Notes under the pieces: generated by a model | The model's database searches: none | What the model was told of the DNA's origin: nothing | What the model saw: only the letters and a program-made list of their open reading frames with translations | Translations under genes and position numbers: made by a program | NCBI RefSeq assembly: GCF_048771995.1 | Contig: NC_133027.1 | Coordinates: 59,023,501 to 59,087,500 of the forward strand | Direction: 5' to 3' | DNA: 64,000 nucleotides | Origin: Taeniopygia guttata | Lineage: Eukaryota > Chordata > Aves > Passeriformes > Estrildidae | Shown here: one piece after another, positions 13,701 to 25,700 of the stretch | Layout of the letters: every line of letters starts with the position of its first letter | How positions within the stretch are numbered: the stretch's first letter is position 1

Positions 13701-16700
13701 GCCTTGTGGGAAGGCAGATACTACAGCAGCGGGAGCTGAAGCGGGCGGCTGGCTCGCAAGTGGCAGCCGGCGCCTCTTCCCTCCGGGGCAGAGGGAGATA
13801 AAGGCTGGAAGCGGCAGTTCCGAGGCGGACCCTGCGAAGCACCGCGCTTGTGCCGGGCGGGCGGGGGGCGGTCCCGGGCGGGGCCCGGGGCTGTCCGGGA
13901 CGGGGTGGGAGCGGCCGTGGGGCTTGGGGGGAGCTCAGCCCTCCGACAGGCAGACTTCCATCAGGCAGCCTCTCCGTCGGCCGTCCCTCCGTCCAGCCAG
14001 CCGGCTGCCGGGGGCTGGGAGCGGCGCTGCCGTCGGCTGGAGCTGCCCCGCGGGCTGGGAGGAACCTCGGAGCGGGAGAGGGGGCTGGTGGTGTCAGCGT
14101 GGCTTCAGCCATGCTGGGGACAGTGACGATGGCGGGTAAGGCGGTGTGGCGCTGCGGGTCCCGCACACGCGGTTTGCGCCCTGGGCTGCGCGGGCGGCAG
14201 CAGCATCCCGGGGCTGCGGCGCGGCCAGAGAGCCTCGCAGCCCCGGCACCCCAGGGTTACCAACTCTGCATTTCCTGGCGGGGCCTTAGGAGTTAAAGGG
14301 TCTGCCTGAAGCATTTTTGTTTCAGTGAGAACCGCTTCCAAGCGAAGGTTGCTGAAACTTCAGGAAGTGTGATATCTCCTCATTTGGACGTACGATGTGG
14401 TACTTGTGATACGAGGCTTTATGAATGTGGAGGTGCTAACTGGGTGTTCTTCTGCAGGACGGGGCTGTGACCTGGTGTCTGAAATTAGGGAATAGAAAGA
14501 AAAGGTAGTGACCCCACTGATGTTGCTATTTTACATCAGTCAAGCAGTAAGGCAGTAAAATACCTTAAGAGCTAAACTTGGTGAAATTGGAAGGAATATG
14601 GAAGTTAGCATGGTTTATATGTTGTAAAAATATTTGCATGAGAGAAATGAAGCTGTTGCTCTATTGCTGTTTTATCTTAACAAACCAAAATTCAGAGGGG
14701 ATTAGCACCGTGGCAAGGGGATGTGTGTGTATATGTGAATGGGGGACAGTGGGATCCCAGCCTTCTGCAGTACCAAAAACTCAATGCTGTGTGTGCTGAA
14801 CTCCTCACATCTTACTTAAGGAATTAGCATGCAAGCCACTGAAGCTGAGAGCTAATAACATAAATTATTTGGGCTTTCTCAAAAGATGAGTTTTGGAGGA
14901 ACAAAGAATTAAAAGAAAAAGCATAATATTTTTTCAAAAAACTTAGGTCAAAGAAAGACAAGCTTACGTCTTTCTCTGGGAGACAAAGTACTATTATGAA
15001 ATTTAAATAAACCCCGGGGGTTTTGTGTTTTTTTTCTTTTCCCTAAAGATAGCTAATTTGCATTGGAATTTCTCTGATTGATGACATGGCACTAGCTATC
15101 TAGGAAATCATTATTTTCATTGTATTAATAATTACTCTCTTGTATATTGTTTGCTAGAGCCAGTGAATGAATTCAACAAATAGGGGGAGTTTATTCATGT
15201 GAAATACTCCAACTTTACAATACATATCGACAACAAAGCCTGTAGAAGTGCGGCTCCATTTGGAGCAGGCCCTGGGGAGGACTGGATGTGATTTGAATCA
15301 GTGAGTAGTGGAGGAGATATCCTACTGCTGTTTACAATAGGGTTTTCATTAAACTTGATGCTTAATGAGCTTATCACATGCTGAGTCTTTTTCCTCAAGG
15401 GTACTCCATTTTTTTTATTTCCTTTTATTGTTAGCAATTAAAGGTTAAACTGTTGTTCAAAAGCAATGTCTTTATAGGTTTGCACTGTTTTGATTGTTTG
15501 AGGTTTTCCTTATTTAATAATTCCTGTGGAAGAACCTTAGATTTTCACTGCAGCATAGCTGCTTCTATAGTACATTTCCCAAGAACTGCATTTAGCTTGT
15601 GGTATGCGTTACCATTTCTTGGAAGGGACAGAGAACTTTGCTTTTTGGTATGCAGGAGTGTATTAAGCTGTCATGTGTCTAATTAGTGCAGATGCAGCTT
15701 CATCTCCTTTGTAGTGAGTTTGATGTTTGCATTAGTTTTTATGTGGTCGTTTTGATAAAGAAAAATTTTCAATCTGCTTTTCATTGTTCATTAATCAGTA
15801 GGGGTTCTCAAAAATGTTGCAGTGTTTACTGGCCTATATTACTCACCCCATCCTTGTTGCTAATGGAGCCATGAATTTTTTTTCCCCTTAAAGACCCAAG
15901 TGCTAGACTTGCGTCTATCTTACGTTTGGTGAATAAATTTTATTTTAAGAAGCAGAACCAAGTCACTGAATGTGCAATGTGGACAGCATGTCTAACCATG
16001 AAATTTCATAAATATTTGTAGCATGCTGGTTTGGTTCCCAAACAGAACAGCTGTGCTGGTCTGAGAGCAGTTTATTATTGTGAGTGTATTGAATGAAGAA
16101 TTTTTAACTACAGCAACTATATTCAAGCCATAGCTAGTGACCCTTCTGGCTTTAAAAGTCTTCTGGTTTTTTTTAAAGAACTACACTTGTTTTCTGATTT
16201 TTAGGGCTGATTCTTGAAACACTAAAATGAAAATAGAAATATCTTAATCTTGAATAAATGAAATACATAACTTTTACTGCTGGAATTTGAGAAGCTGGGC
16301 TCAATTGGAATTTGAGAAACTCTGGGTTGGAGCAGACAAGTAAGCTAAATCAAAACTTCCTAAAAATAAAGATTTTTGGGGAATGGTAGAATGCTGCAGC
16401 ATCATAGTCAAAATGATTATATGTTTGGAGTTTTTGTTTTTGTTTTTTCAGTTACTTTTCTATGATGTAGTTTTCTGGGGGTGCTGCTTTTGCTTTCTAA
16501 AGGAGCTCTAAGCCATGAAAAATAATAGATATTTGTAGTTTGTTCCTTTTTTCGGATTTAAAAAACGAGCACAAAAGTATGTGGGATTTTAAAAGTTAAC
16601 TCTTCAGTTGCCAACGAAGTACCAGAGAACTGAAGACTGAATAGTACTTGTTTCAAAAGCTTTGAAATAACAACATGATTGAAAAGTTCATGAATTGCAT

Positions 16701-19700
16701 GGATGCACGGTGAGGTTCAGCATGCAAAAATCTCTGTAAATCCTCCCTCATTATTTAATTAATCTGAAAGAACTTGTTCTTTGCAATGAACATGGCAAAT
16801 CAATACTTGGAAAATTGAGTGAATAGAAGGGAGAAGGACATAGTATGTCTTTTCTATGGAAGAATTGTTTGTACATTGAAATGGAATTAAATATGGTGTA
16901 TAGCAAGCAAAGGAAGGAAGAATTTGTGAAAATACATTGTTAAGCAGCAGTGTCACAGTTGTCGTTTAAAAAAATTGAATTGCTAGAAGGATAACACATA
17001 ATCATATTTCTGTGTTATTTTTTTACTGTGAAGTTAGTAGTATGTTTGATTTTTTTAAACCCAACCTTCTGAAAGTTGTGATTAAAATGATCCGAATTTG
17101 TGGTATAATGCCCAGATTGTACACTCTGCAGTGGAAACTTAGAAGCACAAGATTGAGCACTTTAGCATTAAAAAAAACAAAACAGCCAATTTCACAAATA
17201 ATTTCAAATAGCTACTTTTTTCTAAATAAATCTGTTCGGGGTAGGTTTTTCATAGATATTGTAATTTCAAGCTGTGTCTTGGTTTTTAATTCCTCCCTTG
17301 TATCTATTTTTATCCTTTTGTTATATTGTCATTAATGTTTCTAATGATAATTAGAAGAATTAGTTAAGAGAAAACTGTATTTGACAAATACAAGCTTGGT
17401 TCAGATTTTTTTAACGGCGTTCTGTTTGTGTTCCTCTGAGTTTTAGAGCAGTAGCTGGTGGTTTGTTTGTGGTTTTCTTTTTTTCTTTTACAAGTTGTAT
17501 TTGTGGCAAATCTAGACACAAGGAAGGCAAATGATTGTAAAGTACTCCTCAGGGCTGTGGCATTTGCTTTTGCTCATGCAAACCTAGTCAGAGAGTTGTG
17601 TATGTGACCAACAGCACGATTTGGCCCTAAACACTGAATAAATGAAAACAGTACAAAGTCCTCTGGAGCCTTGCAGTGGCCAGAGGAGTTTGCGAGGTGG
17701 CCGCTGGGTGTGTGTCACATCCATCTGAGAGATTGAGAATGTAGGGAATTCATGGAAAAAATCCAGCGCAGTGCTGCAAATCCTTAGGGGGAAAAGTCAA
17801 CCAACTCCAGATGTTGACATGGTTGACTTCAAGCCCATGAAGTGCTGTAGATTTAACTCTCACAGTCAGCGTGCTTTTTTTTTTTTAACTCTTTGGCAGC
17901 TACCAAGGGAGAAACACATTTTCACTTCTGGAGAGAGATGAGGGCTGGGAGCAGTTAAGTTGCACTGCTGACCGTGTCTGTCAGTCTACAAAAAGAAGAG
18001 TTTAATTACTCATTTAATTACTCATTTTAAGGAGTTCAGTAATTCTGAATATATTAATTCTCCAACAACTGATCAGCATGCTCCTGATAAAATAGAAATA
18101 AAGTCTTACAGTGGACTAAGTACCTATAAAATTGTGAAATCCAGCACTTTTGATTCCTCAGGACTGTCAGTTTTGAAAGTTTCATTCAGAATAAAAGTTG
18201 CAGTTATTAAAAACATGAGCAGCACCTTGATTCAGTTAAAAATATTTGAAAGGTTAACTAGTATGTAAGCAGTTAAAATAGGATTTCAGTGTTGGTCCTT
18301 AGCCACAGTGTGTTTTAAACAGCTAAGTGTATCAATTTTATGATATCACCCCTGATCTTTATCACCTCCTCTAGGTATATTTTTGTTGAATTCTATTCCT
18401 TGGCTAGCACATAGCTTGTAAAGTACAGCCTTGCTCAGGAGAGACCTAAGGAAATGTTATTAATATCAGTATTTTATTTTATTTGTTTTATTTTGTTTTT
18501 TGGTAGCTGTTTGGATGAGCCTCTCTGGTGTTTCTTAAAGGTGCTTTCAAAACCATTGAATTAATTCAGAAAGTGCTGGTTGTCTTGCCAGAATACCTGT
18601 GGTAGTGACATGCTACAGAGCTCTGGCCAGCAATGCCTTGTGTAAGTAACTTCCAAACCTTTCTGCATTCATAATTGCCCTCACAGGTTTTGGGCACTGA
18701 AGTATCATTAATAAGAACATCACTAAAAATTCAACTGCTAAATATAAACTTCCAGTATACATTGTGAAAGTACAGCTTGGATATTTGTGGCACTTGAGCT
18801 TTGTCACACAACAGTGGCAGCTTCATGGCAACATGAAGGCAAATTTCCTGAATGGCATCCCTTTCCTCCAGCACTGAGGAAGGGCATCAGAAATTCAATT
18901 TTAAAGAATCTTCCAGGGTTTTAAAAGGTTAAAGAAGGAGACAGAGTAGACACTGGGTGCAACAGCAGCAGGTCACTTAACAGCTGACACTGGAATGTTA
19001 TCTTGGGGATGAAATACCTTCTGGACAGGTTAAATCCTTTGGTGGAATTGAAGGTGTAGGGCTTGGGCAAGGTCTCTTAAGTATCTGTGTGCCATGAGGG
19101 AGAGATGGAAGTGTGGTGTGTTGTAGTATAGCTATGACTTTTCAGACTGGTATTAGTAAGTGTGTGTTCAGTCAGTCAATATTTCTGTTCGTTTTTCCTT
19201 TTGCACTGTGTTTAGTGAAGTGTTGCAAGGTAGCGTGTCTGCTGGGCGGACTCATGAGGAAAGACCTCATTACTGTCGGCTTGATTTAACAGTTTTGAAA
19301 GCTTATCACTGCCTCTAAACTGTGTTCTCTATTTTTATGATTGTATTTGCTATCTTAATGCATACCCGTACCTGCAGATTTTGTAATAGTCACAGCTCTT
19401 TTCACCCGCAAGACATTTTACAGAAACATGGTCTTTACCTTAGGGAGTTATGAACATCTCATTTTATAAACAGAATAAGCAAAAACCCTTTGAATGCTTA
19501 TCTTAAATATTAAGAGACGCCTTTATATACTGGTTTTACATCTTATCTCTCTTTTGAAATGGAATGCCTCATTTATTCATATTCTTTATGATTCCACTCT
19601 TACAGTAGTCCTGTTTATCCATAATATCTGAAATTCATATAAAATGCCGAATTTACACTAAACTCCTGGTTTGGGACAGAATTAGAAGAAAATTTGGAAG

Positions 19701-22700
19701 GAAACTTCCAAAACGATGTTTTCTTAAGGGAATTAGGAAAAAATTAGGAAAAAATAAAAAAAGAAATGTCACCTTTTTACCATTTTTTTTGAAACCTCAG
19801 GATTTTCAGTGTTTGAAGCATGCATTCCCAGGGAGTGTTTGCAAGAGGAAAGGTGAGCCCATAGAAATCTCTGGCTGCTCAGCAGTCCCAAGTGCTTTCC
19901 CTTCTGCACTGCCTTCCTGTGCTTCTGGTGCTTCCCACTTAGACCCAGAATTCCCCACTTGCTCTCAGCACTGTATTTGAGTCTACCTTTATCTAACTCA
20001 TGTCAGATGGAGATTTTCATGTGTCTAAGAAGTAAGCGCATTGGGATTAATGCTGGGCTGGGACAAACAGAAAGACTCTGTAGACGTGGTTTCCAGCAGA
20101 GATGCTGAGGCCTGGTTCATGAGGAAATTTTTGTTCAATGATCAGCATTTAGCTTCAGAGCTGGTTAAGCAAAAAGAATAATTTTTAGTGTAAACAAGCT
20201 TAAGACTATACTAAAGTACCTGTTAGTAAATAATTATAAAATACGTGATGTTTTCAAGATAGTCTCTGAAGAAGTGCCTCTAACTTCGTGAATTATTTTA
20301 TGGAAATGACAAGGAGTTTATTTCCAGACCTTGCAATAAATGAACACAGACACAAGAGTGGTTCCTTGACTTTATCATTGTATAGTCTCAGCATACAACT
20401 AAATAAACAAAATGTAATGTTTGATAAGAGTTATTTTGCTTGTGGATTGTACAGGTGTTTGCAAGAATTATATTCCCAATGGACTAAAAATTCTGGCTGC
20501 TTCTTCAAAATGTCTCTTTTGTCTTCGCCCTCACAAAGGACTCAGTTTAAACATCTCTGGTCTGAAATGTTCGGGGAGTTAAAATGTTAGCAGAGGTCAG
20601 GCTTTTAGTTGAATTAGGAGTTAACAATTAAGATAAATAATATTCAACTGTTATATAAAGCTTTGCTTATGTTGACTTAGAAACAACCACCCGTAGGCTG
20701 CTGATAGTGAAATATAATTTGCCCTCTCCATAGCAATTAGAATCCAGTATCCTTGTAGATTTTTTTTTTTTTTGCTTATTTTGTAGTTGCAGCCTTACCT
20801 GGACTGCATTGTCTGTGTGCTTCTGAAGAAGCAGCCCTTAATAAAGGGAAAACCAGGCAAGAGGCTGTGAGGCATTTCTGGAGACCAGGCATTCCAGCAA
20901 AGCAGGACCAGCAGCAGAGTCAGAGACAACTTCAAGGTGGTTCAAATAAAAGCCAAATCACTTTGGGGAAGTTAATGATCATATCCTTTGTAAAACTTTC
21001 TCTTCCTGCCTCTGGACATTAAAGTAGCACATGTACAGCTTAAAAAAAAGGACCATGTCGTCTTCTAGGGTGTTGCTATTCAACATTGAATATTTTATAA
21101 TAATTTTATTTTTTCATCTTTGCGCTCTTAACAGGTTTGGTCAAAGAGAAGGAGTATGTTCATTCATGGCCTTGCACTTTTGCCTGTTGCACAAAATCTA
21201 GGGTCAAGAACAATATTAAACTGAAATCCTAACAACATCCAAGTCCAAGTTTAGGGTCTTTAGTATGCCATAGATGTAATTTATATGCCAGTCTCTGAAC
21301 TTGAGTTGGCCAGAGGAGCAATAATACTTAAATTATCCCAACAAGACTGAGAGGGGGTTTGCCTATGACATGAAGGAAAAACGCAAACTGTCCTCAAAAA
21401 AAAGATAATGCAGACATGCGAGCAGTGGAGTTTTACATTCTTGCATAGTAACAACCTCATTCATTTTAAGCAACATGGAATTGCTGTAGATGGTGATGCT
21501 ATGAATGTATTGAATATGTACGTATGTTGTATTGAAGAATTCCAAAGATTCATGATCTTCAAAGCAATATATTGTTACCTAACTAGTTAGTAAGGGTTAT
21601 GAGTTTTCAGAAAAGCAGGTAATTTCCCATGGGTGTTTTCACATCTTACTATTCTTTTGGGACAGAGCTGTAAAATAAGCTTTCTTTTTTTTTGTCATCA
21701 TTTTAGGTCAACAGGCTTTTTTTGAGTTTTGTTTTGTTTGTTTGCAGGGGTTTTTTTTTTGTTTGTTGGGTTTCCTCAGATGTATCTATCTGCATGGAAA
21801 TAGTTATTGAGCTTTGCTCCAGGAATAATTGCATATATTATTCTGTATAGTCTGCAATAGAAATATTTTTTTTACCCAAACTTGCCATAAAGTAACCCAT
21901 AAACCACACAAAAAGAACTGCAAAATCAGGGTGTAGAATAAGAGAATATAAGTTTGAAAGGTGCATTTGCAACTAATCTGTGGAAAGAGCTGTACATGTA
22001 GTTAGTTCAATGATATGAAGAAGGAAAATAATTATAATAGTGATAGAACAGAAGCTAATTCTTAAAAATGTACTAGTAGCATATAGAAAAGGTACACAGG
22101 TAATAATAGAACATACATGTTTATGAAAATTAGTAATAATGAAAAAATATATAAAGGTATAATATAACATTAAATTTAGAAGGAAATTAACTGGGGTTTT
22201 GTTGTTGTCTAAACAGTTGGACAAACAGAACATTCTGGTGTAACTTTGAAGGAAGACACTGAAACTGTGGAGACAAATCCATCTGACTCTGGCACCAAGG
22301 ACAGTGTAGATGCCGAGAAGGAGGATGCTCATTCAATTAAGCAGTTGCCGGCTTTGGAAGAAGTTGCAGAAGATCAGGTGGCAGAGCCACAGTCTTATGA
22401 TCTGGGTTTTAAAAAGGTTTTTAAATTTGTTGGGTTCAGATTCACAGTGAAGAAGGAAAAGACAGGAAAATCGGATCCAGTTCAGCTGCTTACTGTGAAA
22501 AAGGAATCACAGGTCCCTGAAGGAGCTGATGATCAAAAAGAAGTTGCCTCAGAAGAAATGGCAGTGCCTGAGGATGTACTCTCTGCAGAAGACAATACCA
22601 AAGATACACTGAGAAATGAAAAAACAGAAGATGAATCTCCTAAAATACCAGAAACAACTGAGGTTTGTTCTCAGCCAGCTGCTTTAACCACTGAAACTGC

Positions 22701-25700
22701 ATCACCATTAAGAAAACTTTTTACTCAAGGATGGACTGGATTTAGAAAAAAGAAAAGTTTTAGGAAGCCTAAAGAAGATGAACAACAGTCTCCTGTGAAA
22801 GAAGAGGAGAAAGAAATAGAGGGGACAACATTAACAACTGAAATTGATGAAAAGGAGGAGAAACCGGAATCTGAGAAGCAAGATGAAGAGAGGAATGTGA
22901 CAGCAGTAACTAGTGAAGTGCATGAAAAGGAGCGAACTGAAGGTGAAATGCAGGAGTCAGAAAAGACTCTGGCAGCCACAGGAGTAGAAGAAAGTGAAAA
23001 GAAAGAGATAGTCAAGCATGATGAGCAGGGACAAAAAGAGGACCCAACAGCAGCAGCTGTAAAAGAAAGTGCAGAGGGAAAAAAAGATGAAGATGATCAA
23101 GAAAGAAAACTGATGGAAGTCTCAGAAAATCTTGGTAAAGAGGAAGAAAAAACTGAAGAAGGAGAGAAAGAAGGTGAGGTGACAGAGAAGCCACTAAAAA
23201 CAAAGTCAGTGGTACCTCTTGTCACTGACAGTGTGGACAAAGAATTGAAAACATCCTCAGAAGTCCTATCTGTGGGAGAAAAACTGGAGTCAATGGAGAA
23301 GTGTGAAATAGATGACAGAACTGAAATAGCCTCTGAAGAGACATTTGAAACAGGATCTGTGGCAATGGAAATTTCTAGTGATCAGCTTAGAAAATCTGAA
23401 GGAAGAGAAGGAAGTAAACATGCTCTTCTTGGGAAAGATACAATAGATGAAAAAACAGAGGAAGCAGAATTGAAAATGTCACCCACAGCAGATATTGCAC
23501 AGGGAGAAGCTCTGGATATAACCGCAGAGAAGAAAGAAAGCAAAGAACATGAAACAAAGTCAACTCTCAGTGCTCCTGAATCAAAGTCCTTTTCTACTTC
23601 TGAGCAACCAGTTGACACAGGGGATAATCAACAGTCAGTCAAACCCGCTGATGGAGGACTACAGGGAAAACCTGGCACAGATACCACTGATGCTGTCAAA
23701 CTAGATGAAACAACCGTGGAAAGAACTTCTGAAGAGGCAGCTGGAAAGAGGCCTCTTGAAGGTATCACAAATGAAGTAGAACTCCTGTCGTCTCAAGAAA
23801 AGACTAAACTACAAGGCAGCCCTTTAAAGAAACTCTTTACAGGTACTGGATTGAAGAAGCTGTCTGGAAAGAAGCAAAAAGGTAAAAGAGAAGAATCTAA
23901 GTCAGGGGAGCAGGGGGAACCAATTCAGCACTTATCAGATTCCCCAGATAGCCCAGAGGAACAAAAGGGGGAGAGTTCTGCTTCTTCTCCTGAGGAGATG
24001 AGTGAAATTCCCTCTTTGGAAAAATCTGCAGATGGAATGCAGGTCACTGAAAGTGAAGACGCCACAATTCCAGATGTGGAGCGAAAAAGAGAAGCTGTTA
24101 CACCTTGGGCATCATTTAAAAAGATGGTGACTCCCAAGAAACGTGTCAGAAGGCCTTCTGAAAGTGATAAAGAAGAAGAAATGGATAAGACAAAGAGTGT
24201 TGCAGTATCTGCAACTGAAAATGTTGTTGATGAAAATCAGGGAGAAATACAAGAAAATGGAATTGACCAGAAACCAGAGAAAATTACAGAAGAGCCCAAA
24301 AGAAAAGTTGATGCGTCTGTGTCCTGGGAAACTTTCATATGTGTAGGTTCTTCAAAGAAAAGAGCCAGGAAGTCATCATCATCTGATGAAGAAAGCCAAA
24401 AAGTAGAAGAGTCTGGACTGAGCAAAGAAACAGCAACAGATGCAGTTCTTACTAGCTCTCAGGAGAGTGATCAAGGACAAGGGAATTCTTCCCCTGAACA
24501 AGCTGGAAGTCCATCTGAAAGTGAAGGAATTTCAACATGGGAATCATTTAAAAGGTTAGTTACTGCAAGAAGGAGATCCAAAACCAGAGTGGAAGAGAGA
24601 ACTGAGGACTCTGTTGTGGGATCTAGCCTGGAACATTCAACATCGGATGGTGAGCCTGGGAAAGATGAATCATGGGTTCCATTTAGAAAGTTGATGCCTG
24701 GACGCAGGAAGAAAAAGTCAGATGGAAAGGCAGAACCAGCACATCTTAAACAAGCAAGAGAAGACATGGCAGAAACAGCTGAGGAAGATTCTGATGTTCC
24801 AGCTGTTGTTCCTTTATCTGAATATGAAGCAGCAGAACAGGAGAAAATGGAAGCTCAACGAGTGAAAGATGCTGAAGTGATGAGAGAACAAAACAGTGAG
24901 GTAGAGAGAGCAGAAAAGTTAGAGGAGACCCTGAGGATGGAGCAAGGATCTGAAGGGCTGGTAGATGCAGTTGCTGTTACCATTGTGGAAGAAGAAAGGG
25001 CAGTGAGCAGCATTGAGGAAAGGTCACCATCATGGATATCTGCTGCTCTGACAGAGTGCATTGAGCAGGCAAGAGAAGAAGAAGAGAAAGAAACTCAGAA
25101 AATAGCTGAACCGGGTGTTCCTGTGGAGGATGCTGTGGTAGCTCCTAAGACAGTGCCAGAGACTAGAAAGGATGTAAGTGATGACACCACAGCAAGTGAG
25201 CTGGAGCTAACTTCCGAAGCCGTGACTGCTCTGGAGACAGCAGAAGCTTCCTGTGCTGAAGAAACCATGGAGGTGTCCCTTGCCGAGGAGACAACTGAGA
25301 TGGTTTCTGCTGTTTCACAGTTGTTAGAAACCCCAGATACTACAGAGGAAGCTACACCAGTTCAAGAAGTAGAGGCCACTGAACAAAATTTGAAAGAATT
25401 GGACAAACAGACACAAAAAGTTCTTCATGAAGTTGCTGAAAGAGTAAAGTCAGATGTAACACAGCTGATTAGTGAAAGAGCTGTGACAGAAACTATAATT
25501 ACAACAGTTCAGGGACTTGAGTCAGAATTGAAAAGTGGTGCTAAAGATGGGAACAATGTTGGCCAGGAAACTGTTCTGCTTGAACAGTCCTTGGAAAAAG
25601 AACACAAAGAGGATGGCTCCCAGCCCCAGAAAAGTGCAGGGAGCATTCAGGGCCAAAACAATGTTAAAGAGAATGTATTACCTGAAGGTTCAGAGAAAAG

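Larger units (their letters stand above)
11286..22216 (+). other. AKAP12: AKAP12 intron 2 (contains the beta first exon)
   Basis: This 10.9-kb intron is AT-rich apart from the CpG island at 13.7-14.1 kb, annotated separately. Short T- and A-runs are scattered, for example 20760-20774 and 21751-21760. A 12-bp tandem duplication lies near 18002-18026. No other gene, RNA gene or nameable mobile element is visible to me. A possible small CR1 scrap near 18850-18880 is too short to call. Confidence 0.55.

Noticed and set aside
18840-18885. Possible CR1 scrap (GAATGGCATCCCTTTCCTCC)
   Set aside because: Only about 20 bases resemble CR1, too few to separate from chance.
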